NCBI GenBank assembly: GCA_000825765.1
Contig: CDGH01000064.1
Span: 1-60,035, forward strand
DNA: 60,035 nt
DNA from: Ehrlichia minasensis
GTDB lineage: Bacteria > Pseudomonadota > Alphaproteobacteria > Rickettsiales > Anaplasmataceae
Direction of reading: 5' to 3'
Position numbers and translations under genes: made by a program. The notes below the pieces were generated by a model. It searched no databases, was not told the DNA's origin, and worked only from the letters and a program-made list of their open reading frames with translations. The first letter of the stretch is position 1. Each line of letters starts with the position of its first letter. Shown here piece by piece: positions 27,722 through 37,454 of this stretch.

Positions 27722-28159
27722 GTGTTTAACTATACATACATGAAATTAGCTATTTCAAAAGCACAAGAAGATTTATCAGAAGTACCAGTAGGAGCAGTGA
27801 TAGTACATAATGATAAAGTAATATCTTCTTCCAACAACTCAAATATACAAAATATAGATCCAACAGCCCATGCAGAAATTTTAACTATAAGAGAAGCATG
27901 TAAAACACTATCCTCACAAATATTAGATCAATGCGATATATATGTAACTTTAGAACCATGTGCAATGTGTGCACAAGCAATATCATTTGCTAAGATACGA
28001 AGATTATACTTTGGAGCTTACAATAAAAAATACGGAGCTATTGAAAATGGAGCTAGAATCTTTCAGTTTTGCCATCACATACCAGAAACATATGGAGGAA
28101 TACTAGAAAATGAAAACATAAAACTGATAACAGATTTTTTTAAAAAACTAAGGAAATAG
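27722..28159 (+). CDS. tadA: tRNA-specific adenosine deaminase TadA
   Basis: 145 residues of the cytidine deaminase-like fold. The zinc site is HAE (H50, E52 as proton shuttle) and PCAMC (C80, C83). VPVGAVIVHNDKVI precedes it, as in TadA. The enzyme converts A34 to inosine in tRNA-Arg(ACG), letting one tRNA read CGU, CGC and CGA; it is essential in most bacteria. The frame starts with GTG at 27722; an ATG at 27740 would cut six residues, but the longer form matches the family's N-terminal helix better. It is followed by a 1240-bp gap. Confidence 0.95.
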   Translation: MFNYTYMKLAISKAQEDLSEVPVGAVIVHNDKVISSSNNSNIQNIDPTAHAEILTIREACKTLSSQILDQCDIYVTLEPCAMCAQAISFAKIRRLYFGAYNKKYGAIENGARIFQFCHHIPETYGGILENENIKLITDFFKKLRK

Positions 28160-28837
28160 CAACCTCTACACAATATTAAATAAAAGTTATAATTTTCATA
28201 ACCCAGTATTATCATAGATAAAGATACAATGCCAAATTTACATAAAGATACAAAACCTACTACCAATCTAACAAATCCTTCACATCATACTAAAATCCAA
28301 ATAGAAGTAACATGATAAAAGACACTAACCCACCACACTACATACTAGCATTTAAATAATTAACACACTGAAAGTACATTAACTAGAACTACAATCCATT
28401 TTGTTGATAAGCAATATAACACCTTTCTAACTTCACACAGCTTTTTGCACTGTATAATTTAAAATAGATGATACATCATTCATATCAAAATACATATCGC
28501 ACATAAAACTGTCAAATACATTTAAACATGCACACAAGTCAAATAATAAACATTGCTATGCTTACATTTTACATGATCTTTTCACTTATAGTACTAATAA
28601 ATAATACTGCAAACATGTTAGTACACTTACTCACACAATACACGCTAAACTCTACATACAAATATGTAACCTAAGGACACAATATTCACTTATTACTACT
28701 CAGCAATATTAAATTGTTTTACCTAACATAATTTTTCACATCATACTTAGATGATTTACCTATTTAACACATAATAGCACTAAGAAACTAATACTGTAGA
28801 TGTAACAACATACTCATGTCATATAATGAATACACTA

Positions 28838-28909
28838 AAATATGCACTAAACATGTACCACACAAGTCAAACCACCACCCATTGCTGCTAATACAGCAAC
28901 ATCGCGCTT
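28838..28909 (-). pseudogene. fabH tail relic, copy A
   Basis: On the minus strand it reads KRDVAVLAAMGGGLT, matching KHDVAVLAAIGGGLT of FabH, then diverges by small changes and meets a stop. It is one 281-bp unit further from fabH than copy B and is more decayed. Confidence 0.85.
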
Positions 28910-29118
28910 ACTCAAGCAATATTTTGAAGAGTATAGCTTTAGTAGTTATACTCATATACATCAGAATACCTATAGGATCAAAACTATGAAATAAAACAAT
29001 ATCTGCGACTTGCTAACACAGTAATATCAAGTTTTTTGTTCTATATGACTTTTTTTACAATACAGTACTAAGGAATCAACATGTAACATCATACTTATTA
29101 TTCAGCCAATGTATAAAC

Positions 29119-29190
29119 CTAAATACGCACTAAACATGCATCCAAAGTCAAACCACCACCCATTGCTGCTAATACAGCAACATCGCGCTT
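29119..29190 (-). pseudogene. fabH tail relic, copy B
   Basis: On the minus strand it reads KRDVAVLAAMGGGLTLDA then CLVRI and a TAG stop, against KHDVAVLAAIGGGLTWGA, CLVRI, stop in FabH. The reading frame and stop are preserved. Homology to coding sequence ends just upstream of this point, where the unit junction lies. Confidence 0.9.
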
Positions 29191-29399
29191 ACTCAAGCAA
29201 TATTTTGAAGAGTATAGCTTTAGTAGTTATACTCATATACATCAGAATACCTATAGGATCAAAACTATGAAATAAAACAATATCTGCTACTTGCTAATAC
29301 AGTAATATCAAGTTTTTTGTTCTATATGACTTTTTTCACAATACAGTATTAAGGAATCAACATGTAACATCATACTTATTATTTAGCCAATGTATAAAC

Positions 29400-30359
29400 C
29401 TAAATACGCACTAAACATGCACCCCAAGTCAAACCACCACCTATCGCTGCTAATACAGCAACATCATGTTTTTTTAATTTTCCAGAATTTCTCGCATAAG
29501 ATAACGCCAAAGGAATTGATGCCGCAGAAGTATTAGCATGCTGAGCAATGCTCACAATCATTTTCTCATAAGGTATTTTCAATCTACGTGCTACTAACTC
29601 AATAATACGTATATTAGCCTGATGCAAAATGAACCAATCAACATTACATATTTCTAAATTATTTTGGCTCAAAATTTCAAGTATAGAAGCACTCAATTTT
29701 TCAATTGCATGTTCAAATACAACAGTACCACTCATGCATATAGTACCAGCAATACCATTATATGCCGTACCACCACTGGTGTACAACAAATCATGAAAAG
29801 TTCCATCAGAATGTAAATTAGTTGATATAATACCACTATCACCTTCAGTACTATTACTTAAAACTATTGCACCTGCCCCATCACCAAACAATACACAAGT
29901 AGACCTATCTTGCCAATCTAAAATTCTAGACATAATCTCAGCTCCTATCACTAAAACTGTTCTTACCTGGCCAGATTTAATAAAATTATCAGCAATAGAC
30001 ACAGCATATATAAAACCAGAACAAACTGCTTGAATATCAAAAGCAAATGCATTTTTACATCCTAATTTCGACTGCACTATAGTAGCACAACTAGGGAAAG
30101 TCCTATCTGGAGTAGTAGTTGCAACAACAATTAAATCAATCTCATTTTTATCAATACTAGCATCATCTAAAGCTAACTTAGCTGCACTTGCTGCCATATC
30201 AGATGTCATTTCATTATCTTCAGCAATATGCCGTTGTTTTATACCAGTCCTCTTTACTATCCATTCATCACTAGTTTCAACAGTTAGAGCAAGCTCATCA
30301 TTTGTTACTACTTTCTTAGGCAAATATGAGCCAATCCCTAATATGATAGATCCTTTCAT
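29400..30359 (-). CDS. fabH: Beta-ketoacyl-ACP synthase III (FabH)
   Basis: 319 residues, standard FabH. The catalytic triad is C113 (QAVCSGFIYA), H246 (LHQANIRI) and N276 (HANTSAASIPLAL). The enzyme condenses acetyl-CoA with malonyl-ACP to start type II fatty acid synthesis. The ATG at 30359 lies 12 bases after the plsX stop, giving the classic rpmF-plsX-fabH operon. Its last 21-23 codons and the following DNA are the source of the 281-bp tandem repeats downstream. The C-terminal GGGLTWGACLVRI is intact in the true gene. Confidence 0.98.
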   Translation of the reverse strand: MKGSIILGIGSYLPKKVVTNDELALTVETSDEWIVKRTGIKQRHIAEDNEMTSDMAASAAKLALDDASIDKNEIDLIVVATTTPDRTFPSCATIVQSKLGCKNAFAFDIQAVCSGFIYAVSIADNFIKSGQVRTVLVIGAEIMSRILDWQDRSTCVLFGDGAGAIVLSNSTEGDSGIISTNLHSDGTFHDLLYTSGGTAYNGIAGTICMSGTVVFEHAIEKLSASILEILSQNNLEICNVDWFILHQANIRIIELVARRLKIPYEKMIVSIAQHANTSAASIPLALSYARNSGKLKKHDVAVLAAIGGGLTWGACLVRI

Positions 30360-30371
30360 CTATAACCAACA

Positions 30372-31385
30372 TTACCCTAATTCATGTATAATTTTAGCAT
30401 TGATATCATTACGTGCAGCATTTACAGCTACTTTTACAGCATGAGCAAAAGCTATTTTATCAGCATTTCCATGACTTTTTACTACAATACCATTTAATCC
30501 TACTAACATAGCACCATTATAAATTTTAGGATTAAATTTCATGAAATTTTTTTTCATACTAGACTTTAATAATAGTCCTGCAATTTTAGTTATTATAGAA
30601 CTATAAACAGATTTTTCAAAGACTGACTTAAAAATATATGCAATAGATTCAGCTACCTTCAATACAACATTTCCACAAAACCCATCTGTAACAACAACAT
30701 CAACTTCACCACCAAACATATTAATAGGTTCAATATACCCACAAAAATTTATCTTGTTTTCAGCCTGTTTTAACAACAAAAATGCTTCACGTATAACATC
30801 TGTGCCTTTAACTTCCTCTTCTCCAACATTTAACAATGCTACTTCAGGATTAGCAATATTTAACACAGCTTTTGCAAAAGCATTACCCATAATTGCAAAT
30901 TGAAATAAAGAATTGGCACCACAATCAACATTAGCACCCAAATCTAATATTACAAAATAACGGTCACACTTAGAAGGAAGTGCACAACAGATAGCAGGAC
31001 GTTTTATATTAGGTAGAGTACCTAATACAAAACATGAAATAGCCATTAATGCCCCTGTATTACCAGAAGACACAACACCAGATGTTATACCATTCTTTAT
31101 ACTCTCAATTGCACACCACATACTAGAAGACTTACGTTTCCTTAAAGCAAAAGATGGCTTATCATTCGCTAATACTATATCTGGAGTATCAATAAATAAA
31201 CTATGTTCTTTAACATTCTTATATTTATCTAACACAGGCAACACTTTGCGTTCTTGTCCATATATGTTAAAAGAAACATCTTTATTATCTAATAAATTTG
31301 TTAATGCAAAATCTAAACCACTTATTACTACTTCAGGTGCAAAATCACCACCCATAGCATCCACTGCAATTGATATTATGCTCAC
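30372..31385 (-). CDS. plsX: Phosphate acyltransferase PlsX
   Basis: 337 residues, usual PlsX length. The N-terminal signature is AVDAMGGDFAPEVVISG; other family blocks are SSGNTGALMA, the LDLGANVDC strand, LLNVGEEEVKG and VVVTDGFCGNVVLK. PlsX makes acyl-phosphate from acyl-ACP for PlsY in phospholipid synthesis. It starts with GTG at 31385, with GGGAAG about 8 bases before, and follows rpmF by 28 bases. It is in an operon with fabH, as in many bacteria, linking lipid synthesis to ribosomal protein L32. Confidence 0.97.
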   Translation of the reverse strand: MSIISIAVDAMGGDFAPEVVISGLDFALTNLLDNKDVSFNIYGQERKVLPVLDKYKNVKEHSLFIDTPDIVLANDKPSFALRKRKSSSMWCAIESIKNGITSGVVSSGNTGALMAISCFVLGTLPNIKRPAICCALPSKCDRYFVILDLGANVDCGANSLFQFAIMGNAFAKAVLNIANPEVALLNVGEEEVKGTDVIREAFLLLKQAENKINFCGYIEPINMFGGEVDVVVTDGFCGNVVLKVAESIAYIFKSVFEKSVYSSIITKIAGLLLKSSMKKNFMKFNPKIYNGAMLVGLNGIVVKSHGNADKIAFAHAVKVAVNAARNDINAKIIHELG

Positions 31386-31413
31386 TCAATACTTCCCAAT
31401 AACAATACCATTA

Positions 31414-31599
31414 TTATGCACCACTAGCATCCACTTCTAATATCTGTTTCTCATTGTAATATCCACCTAAACATATGTGGTGAGACAACTTATATTCTCC
31501 TGTTGTCTTATCAATGCCAATATTAGGAATTTTTAATCTACAATGAGAACGGTGCATATTACGACGTGATTTTGACTTCTTTCTCTTTGGTACAGCCAT
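31414..31599 (-). CDS. rpmF: 50S ribosomal protein L32
   Basis: 61 residues, beginning AVPKRKKSKSRRNMHRSH after the initiator Met, the conserved L32 N-terminus, followed by the KLPNI-type segment and HHICLGGYYN. The zinc-binding cysteine pairs found in some L32 proteins are absent, so this is the zinc-independent form. It is the first gene of the rpmF-plsX-fabH operon. tgt is divergent, with its start 142 bases away, so the shared gap holds both promoters. Confidence 0.97.
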   Translation of the reverse strand: MAVPKRKKSKSRRNMHRSHCRLKIPNIGIDKTTGEYKLSHHICLGGYYNEKQILEVDASGA

Positions 31600-31741
31600 T
31601 AATATAACTCCAAAATTAAAAACACCAGCTTACATTATCATTGAAAACATATAAATTAGCAATATTTTTCAACTAATACCTAGCAAAAATTTAGAAAACA
31701 ATTTAAATATTACCATTAAATATTGAATTTCTTGATTACCT

Positions 31742-32932
31742 ATGTACAAAAACTTCGATTTCAAAATTACACACCAATACAATAATGCAAGAGTAGGTAC
31801 AATACTGACTCCACATGGTACAATTAATACACCAGCTTTTATATTCTGCGCTACAAAAGGAGCTATTAAATCTGTTGATATATCAAAAATCAAAGAATCA
31901 GGCACACAAATTATATTATCTAATACTTATCACTTAATGTTACAACCTGGTGCAGATACTATTGAAAAATTAGGTGGATTACATAAAATCACTGGCTGGA
32001 ACAAACCAATGCTGACAGATTCAGGTGGATATCAAATATTTAGTTTAGGACATGGTTCAGTATCACATGAAATTAAAAATGCAGGCAGAAGTTACGGATC
32101 AAGAACTCTAGTATCTATTAATGAAGAAGGTGCTGTTTTTAAATCCTATATCAATGGTAATTTATACCATTTAACACCAGAAAAATCTATACAGATTCAA
32201 CAAAAACTAGGAGCAGATCTCATTGTTGTATTAGATGAATGTACACCATTTCATATTAGTTATAAATACACTAAGGATTCAATGAATATGAGTCACAGAT
32301 GGGCAGTTAGGTGCATAGAACAATTTAAAAAAAACAATGATAACTCTCAAGCATTATATGGAATAATTCAAGGTGGAGTTTATGAAGATCTCAGAATTAA
32401 CAGCTGTAATTTTATAAATGACATACCATTTTTTGGACATGCAATCGGTGGATCATTAGGAGCATGTAAACAACAGATGTATGACATTGTTTCATTAACA
32501 ACAAGCAAATTAGATAGAAACCGCCCTATACATCTACTAGGAATAGGTAATATTGATGACATATTTCAAGGAGTAAAATCAGGAATTGACACTTTTGATT
32601 GTGTATACCCGACAAGAATAGCTAGACATGGTGGAGCACTAGTAAAACCAAAGTATAGAAAAGAAGAAGCACCTACTAAAGAATATATCAATCTTAGAAA
32701 CCAAAGATTCAAAATAGATACAAATCCAATAGAATCAGATTGTTCATGTTTTACATGTTGTAATCATTCAAGAGGGTACATACACCATCTTCTGAAAGCA
32801 CAAGAATTATTAGCTTATAGTTTAATTACCATACACAACATATATTTTATGAATAATTTAATGCAATCTATCAGAAAAGCCATACTTAATAACACATTAG
32901 AAGAAGAACAAAATCAGTGGGTTATACAATAA
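31742..32932 (+). CDS. tgt: Queuine tRNA-ribosyltransferase
   Basis: 396 residues of the bacterial TGT barrel. The substrate-binding MLTDSGGYQIFSLG has the general base D93; the nucleophile lies in TFDCVYPTR (D286); the zinc site is C334, C336, C339 and H365 with the expected spacing. The enzyme swaps guanine 34 of tRNA-Asp, -Asn, -His and -Tyr for preQ1 (or queuine). An eight-residue longer C-terminus (EEEQNQWVIQ) is unremarkable. Whether Ehrlichia make preQ1 or salvage a host base cannot be told here. The gene stands alone, followed by a repeat-filled 1088-bp gap. Confidence 0.96.
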   Translation: MYKNFDFKITHQYNNARVGTILTPHGTINTPAFIFCATKGAIKSVDISKIKESGTQIILSNTYHLMLQPGADTIEKLGGLHKITGWNKPMLTDSGGYQIFSLGHGSVSHEIKNAGRSYGSRTLVSINEEGAVFKSYINGNLYHLTPEKSIQIQQKLGADLIVVLDECTPFHISYKYTKDSMNMSHRWAVRCIEQFKKNNDNSQALYGIIQGGVYEDLRINSCNFINDIPFFGHAIGGSLGACKQQMYDIVSLTTSKLDRNRPIHLLGIGNIDDIFQGVKSGIDTFDCVYPTRIARHGGALVKPKYRKEEAPTKEYINLRNQRFKIDTNPIESDCSCFTCCNHSRGYIHHLLKAQELLAYSLITIHNIYFMNNLMQSIRKAILNNTLEEEQNQWVIQ

Positions 32933-34020
32933 AAACTATAATACTAATACTACATATAGAATACTTGCAATAAAATTATGTGAACCAAAAAAACTACATA
33001 ATAATCCAATTACTTATTAAGATTATAGAATTTAATATATAAACTATAAATTTAGACAATCACACATTAAACTAAAAATCAAATACCAAAAGCACACAAA
33101 AATATAAATTAATACAATACAGGAACAATAATATTTAGATTATTATGCTACAACAACATTTTAGATTATAGTATACGCATACCACAAGTAACAATTTAGA
33201 AACCTGACACACACACATTTATGGTTGTTTATATACCTGCTGAAGTTATATCGCTCTACAGCAATAATGAATATAAAAGCACTTCAACATAGAAGAATGT
33301 AACGAATTTATAAGCTTGATTTGTGCAGTTTATTGAGTAGCATCATGACTTATCATTTTTCAAAAAATTATATACAGAAGATAGTTAATCTACCAAAAAA
33401 TTTACTACAAATACCATATACCACATTTATACTCCTGTTATAAATATTTTGCAAAATTCATTTAAGTATATGTTCCTAGCAACTCATAAAGTAATGAATA
33501 CAAAAGTATCTCAATATAAAATCAATATAAAGAATCTATAAGCTTACTTTATATAATACATTGAGTAGCATGACGAGTAATTATTTTTCCAAAAATTATA
33601 ATACACAACATAGTCAATTCACTACAAAATTTACCACAAATGCCATATACCATACATATACTTTTGTTATAAATATTTTTGCAAAATTCACTTCATAGAA
33701 CATGCCTCTTGTTTTTCCATAACTCAGAAAATAACTAATAAATAATGCTCTATCAACACAACTGATTCACTTTCTAACACTTTTTATGTGACTAAAAATT
33801 TCAAAAGCTTATTTAAGGCATTAAAGTAAAACTGTTTACAGTATTATAAACTTATCAAATGCTTTCATAAAATACAAATAAGCTTAAATCAACACTCAAT
33901 AGAAAAACAACTACAATAATTTACTACATATTTTTAATATTTCACTTTACTGAAATCTACATTCAAATATCTTTTACAGTCAGTACCAGTAAGTCATAAT
34001 AATTCACAACATAAAAATAG
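32933..34020. repeat. Decayed tandem repeat in the tgt-pstB gap, period 228 bp
   Basis: 'attgagtagcat' occurs at 33332 and 33560, and 'ccatatacca' at 33414 and 33642, both 228 bases apart; the intervening text ('gttataaatattttgcaaaattca', 'tataagctt') also recurs. At about 33757-33815 a stretch ('acaactgatt-cact', then 'aaaatttcaaaagctt') resembles the pstB 3' end (34023-34083), so part of the array may come from the pstB tail (weak). No gene was seen. Confidence 0.7.
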
Positions 34021-34782
34021 TTACAACTGATCTACTATATACCTCTGTGTTTTACTTGATTGTGGATTTTCAAAAATCTCTTGAGTAGTATTGTATTCAA
34101 CTACTCTTCCAGAATCAAACACTGCTACCCTATCAGATATTTTTTTCGCCTGTTTCATAGAATGAGTAACTACAATAATAGTAAAATGCTTTTTTAAATT
34201 TTGTATTAAATTCTCAATTACATTTGTAGCAACAGGATCAAGAGCAGAACATGGTTCATCCATCAGCAACATTGTTGGCCTTACTGCAATAGCACGTGCT
34301 ATACATAAACGCTGCTGTTGACCACCTGATAATTCAAAAGCATTATCTTTCAATCTATCACATAACTCTTCCCATAAACCAACACTTGTTAAGCTTCTTT
34401 TTACAATTTCATCTAACTTTTTTTTATTTTTAGCTAACCCATGTAGTTTTGGCCCATAAGCAACATTATCATATATAGATTTAGGGAACGGATTAGGCTT
34501 TTGAAAAACCATACCAACCTTTGCACGTAGAAGAACCACATTTGTATTAACAGAGTAAATACATATGTCATCAACATTTAAGCTACCTTTGATTTTACAA
34601 TTAGATATAAAATCATTCATACGATTGAAACATCTTAAGAAAGTAGATTTTCCACACCCTGAAGGACCTATAAAAGCTGTAACTTCTCTTTTATATATAT
34701 TTAAATTTATATCATGTAAAATTTGGTTAGTATCATACCATAAATTTAAGTTCCTTGCTGAAGCATGAATTTGTTGTGACAT
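34021..34782 (-). CDS. pstB: Phosphate ABC transporter ATP-binding protein PstB
   Basis: 253 residues of an ABC ATPase. Walker A is GPSGCGKST (39-47), the Q-loop is in [19 protein letters not shown], a PstB-specific segment, the signature is LSGGQQQR (151-158) and Walker B is LLMDEP (172-177), with the H-loop in [10 protein letters not shown]. It energises high-affinity phosphate uptake with PstS, PstA and PstC, none of which is adjacent. The ATG at 34782 has GGATGGGG upstream and is 15 bases after the dapB stop, so it is probably in the same transcript as dapB. Confidence 0.95.
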   Translation of the reverse strand: MSQQIHASARNLNLWYDTNQILHDINLNIYKREVTAFIGPSGCGKSTFLRCFNRMNDFISNCKIKGSLNVDDICIYSVNTNVVLLRAKVGMVFQKPNPFPKSIYDNVAYGPKLHGLAKNKKKLDEIVKRSLTSVGLWEELCDRLKDNAFELSGGQQQRLCIARAIAVRPTMLLMDEPCSALDPVATNVIENLIQNLKKHFTIIVVTHSMKQAKKISDRVAVFDSGRVVEYNTTQEIFENPQSSKTQRYIVDQL

Positions 34783-34797
34783 ATATCCCCATCCTAA

Positions 34798-35598
34798 TTA
34801 TTCTGCAGCCATCATATCTGACATTGTATATACTCCAGGAGGTTGTTTTACTAACCACAATGCTGCTTTTAATGCTCCTTTTGCATAGAGATTTTTATTT
34901 AATGTTCTATGATTAAAGTCTATCATTTCTTCATCACTCACAAATATAATTCTATGTTCACTCAAATCAGCTCCTCCTCTAGATACAGCGTAACCAATAG
35001 TGTTAACATCTTGTCTAGCTTCTTGTGGAGTTCCACGTATATACTGTGCCATTTTAAATTGAACGTTTCTTCCCTTAGCTGCAGCTCTTCCTAAAATTAA
35101 AGATGTACCAGATGGAGAATCCTTTTTATACCTATGGTGCATCTCACATACTTCAATATCATAATCAAATAGTTTTCTCGCAGCTTCTTCTACTAACTTC
35201 ACTAGTACATTAACACCAAAACTCACATTCGAAGTCCATAAAAATGGTATATTTTTTATATAATCCTCAAAAACCATCTCAGTAGCAGCTGGACTAGTAG
35301 TACCACTCAACAAAGGCGTTCTCTTCTCTTCAGCCATTTTAATACATTCTAACAATGTTTCAGCGTTAGTAAATTCTACAACTATATCTGAAACTTCAAA
35401 AAGATGTTCTAAAGAATCAGTAACCTTAGCAGAACAATTACATCCTACAATTTCCCCTAAAACTTGCCCAACGTGTGGATTACCTGAACGAACAAGACCT
35501 GCACTCACCTGAGCATTAGGACTTGCTGATATCTCAGTAACCAAGCGTTTTCCTTGCTTACCTAAACAACCAACTATTCCTATATTTACTTTCGTCAT
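34798..35598 (-). CDS. dapB: 4-hydroxy-tetrahydrodipicolinate reductase
   Basis: 266 residues. NAD(P)H-binding GIVGCLGKQGKR at the N-terminus, LSGTTSPAA, and the catalytic region EMHHRYKKDSPSGTS (H154, H155, K159) identify DapB. It reduces hydroxy-tetrahydrodipicolinate on the way to meso-diaminopimelate and lysine. Ehrlichia keep the pathway although peptidoglycan is reduced. The ATG at 35598 overlaps the stop of the flavin reductase gene as ATGA; the AGGAGGT ribosome binding site lies inside that gene, so translation is coupled. Confidence 0.96.
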   Translation of the reverse strand: MTKVNIGIVGCLGKQGKRLVTEISASPNAQVSAGLVRSGNPHVGQVLGEIVGCNCSAKVTDSLEHLFEVSDIVVEFTNAETLLECIKMAEEKRTPLLSGTTSPAATEMVFEDYIKNIPFLWTSNVSFGVNVLVKLVEEAARKLFDYDIEVCEMHHRYKKDSPSGTSLILGRAAAKGRNVQFKMAQYIRGTPQEARQDVNTIGYAVSRGGADLSEHRIIFVSDEEMIDFNHRTLNKNLYAKGALKAALWLVKQPPGVYTMSDMMAAE

Positions 35599-36083
35599 AG
35601 CATACCTCCTACTATCATATATTTACCTTTATAGTATACCAATGGTCCGTCATCATTATTTAGCTTTGAACAATCTATAACTTCACCAACTATAATCTTA
35701 TGATCTCCACCATCATATACATGTTTTTTAGTGCAATATATATATGACATTACACCATCAATAACTGGAACACCATCTATAATACTACTACTAAAATCTC
35801 CCCAATTCTGTACATCACGTTCTGCAAAACTTTTAGACACATCTTTTTGCTTCTCGCTCAATACATTAACAATAAACCTTGAACACGAATGAAATATTTT
35901 AAACCTAGAAGCAGACTTTTCAATTGAAAACAATACCATAGGTGGCACTAAAGAAACAGAATTAAATGAATTAACTGTAATACCGTGCATACTACCACTT
36001 TCACTTACAGTAGTAACAATTGTTATACCAGTAACAAATTCACTTAAACAAGACTTTATATAAGTCTTAGCAATACCACACAT
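35595..36083 (-). CDS. Flavin reductase-like (FMN-binding split barrel) protein
   Basis: About 162 residues of the flavin reductase domain family (HpaC/RutF type). Typical segments are FVTGITIVTTVSESGSMHGITVNSFNSVSLVPPMVLFSI near the N-terminus (split here as GITVNSFNSVSL and PPMVLFSI), FIVNVLSEKQKDVSKSFA, and the late GGDHKIIVGEVIDC with PLVYYKGKY. Such proteins reduce FMN or FAD with NAD(P)H for a partner monooxygenase; no partner is adjacent. The start is uncertain: ATG at 36083 is used, TTG at 36095 adds four residues. The stop overlaps the dapB start, and the ubiA gene lies 38-50 bases upstream. Confidence 0.88.
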   Translation of the reverse strand: MCGIAKTYIKSCLSEFVTGITIVTTVSESGSMHGITVNSFNSVSLVPPMVLFSIEKSASRFKIFHSCSRFIVNVLSEKQKDVSKSFAERDVQNWGDFSSSIIDGVPVIDGVMSYIYCTKKHVYDGGDHKIIVGEVIDCSKLNNDDGPLVYYKGKYMIVGGML

Positions 36084-36132
36084 CACGTTATTCAAATTTA
36101 CTTACCACACATTACAGCACTACTTTAAACTG

Positions 36133-37011
36133 CTAAATTACCTTACCAAGGACAGTGCCTACAAATAAAACGAAGCCTACACATATATTCATTTTAAACA
36201 TATACATACATTTTTCTGGGTTGTCAAAATCTAATTTCCTATACTGATAGTAAAAAATAGCCCCAATTACTAGAATTGCCAAATAAAAAATAGGATGTAA
36301 CATAGAAATTATACCAGCAGACATCCACATCGTAACAGCAATTATATATAATCTCCCAACCCATAATCTAATATCATTACCAAACCTTATTGCAGTAGAT
36401 TGCATACCCAATTTAATATCATCCTCTTTATCTTGTGCAGCATACACAGTATCATAACCTACCGTCCAAAAAATACATCCTACATAAAGCAGTACAGCAC
36501 TTAATGTTAAATGTCCAACAGTCATAGTACAACCAAGTAATACTCCAGCATTAAAAACTAACCCAAGTAACAATTGCGGCCAAGTAAAAAACCTTTTAGA
36601 CAATGGATACAAAACGATCAATATCACTGATATAATACTAAGTTTAACGGTATACATGTTAGTGAAAGTAAGCAATACGCATGCACATGCCAAGAGAACT
36701 CCTAATACTTTTAATGCTTGTACAACATTCAAACTACCACATGCCAATGGTCTATTCTTTGTCCGCTTCACTTTTGAATCTATTTCTCTATCAAAAATAT
36801 CATTTATTATGCATCCAGCAGGTCTCATAATAAATGCACCTATAATACATATAATCATGTAACCACAAGCACTCCATACACTACTAGATACTAAAGCTAC
36901 ACTAGCTAAAGCAGGAAACATTGCTAAAAAAATTATTTCTACACTATGTAACCTCAATAATGAACTATATTTCTCGAAATTAGACATAAGATTTTTCAAT
37001 TTATATAACAT
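36133..37011 (-). CDS. ubiA: 4-hydroxybenzoate polyprenyltransferase UbiA, intact copy
   Basis: 292 residues with about eight membrane helices. Both Mg2+-diphosphate motifs are intact: NDIFDREID at 70-78 (D71, D74, D78) and DKEDD at 194-198. KVKRTKNRPLA follows the first motif as in UbiA, and YPLSKRFFTWPQ is the conserved loop. The enzyme prenylates 4-hydroxybenzoate for ubiquinone. The ATG at 37011 is chosen because GGGGG lies just upstream and the duplicate copy starts at the same place; an in-frame ATG 15 bases upstream is less likely. A diverged tandem copy lies 1.33 kb upstream. Confidence 0.93.
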   Translation of the reverse strand: MLYKLKNLMSNFEKYSSLLRLHSVEIIFLAMFPALASVALVSSSVWSACGYMIICIIGAFIMRPAGCIINDIFDREIDSKVKRTKNRPLACGSLNVVQALKVLGVLLACACVLLTFTNMYTVKLSIISVILIVLYPLSKRFFTWPQLLLGLVFNAGVLLGCTMTVGHLTLSAVLLYVGCIFWTVGYDTVYAAQDKEDDIKLGMQSTAIRFGNDIRLWVGRLYIIAVTMWMSAGIISMLHPIFYLAILVIGAIFYYQYRKLDFDNPEKCMYMFKMNICVGFVLFVGTVLGKVI

Positions 37012-37029
37012 ATATCCCCCAAACATCAA

Positions 37030-37454
37030 TCAGATACATAATTTTAGAAAACGGAGCATTATATTCACACTATTACACATAATAAATAAAATAAGTTTAC
37101 AACATAACAATATACAATGACCACTTGCTTCACTTTTCAGATATCAAATAGAATATTCATCTCTTGTAATTTTAGAATTACATTAGACAACAATTAAATA
37201 CACAAATTTCTATACAATAAAAAACACTCAACTCTAACAAATGAAACAACATCATATAGCATAATATAGAGGTAATAATATTAACTCATGACTCCTCAAA
37301 TTATATATAGGTTTCAAAAATGAGGTTTGTAATATTATGTATATACTTAACAAAGGTTCAGCTTTAAATAATATTAATAAGTTAAAGCATATAATTATAC
37401 TAAAAATATTATCAGCTTAAATTATTTTACATATTAATTAAAGCATTGTCTAAA
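37030..37454. other. Non-coding gap between the ubiA copies
   Basis: 425 bp without a gene. The part at 37205-37275 is a relic of the DNA upstream of rpmH, including the promoter region, where the perfect -35 TTGACA of the original has become CTAACA. The left part shows no recognisable content. Confidence 0.6.

Larger units (their letters stand above)
28160..29399. repeat. Tandem duplications of the fabH 3' end, 281-bp unit
   Basis: The phrase 'aagtcaaaccaccacc' occurs at 28864, 29145 and (inside fabH) 29426, i.e. exactly 281 bases apart. The stretches at about 28911-29107 and 29192-29388 are nearly identical (a handful of differences over about 197 bases). Left of 28864 the copies decay: an older version lies at about 28525-28560 ('catgcacacaagtcaaataa'). 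So two recent and at least one old copy lie downstream of fabH. The gap contains no independent gene. Confidence 0.93.

Noticed and set aside
28838-29425. CRISPR-like or transposable origin of the 281-bp repeats
   Set aside because: Units are long, directly abutting, carry a host gene tail, and have no spacers, terminal inverted repeats or transposase.
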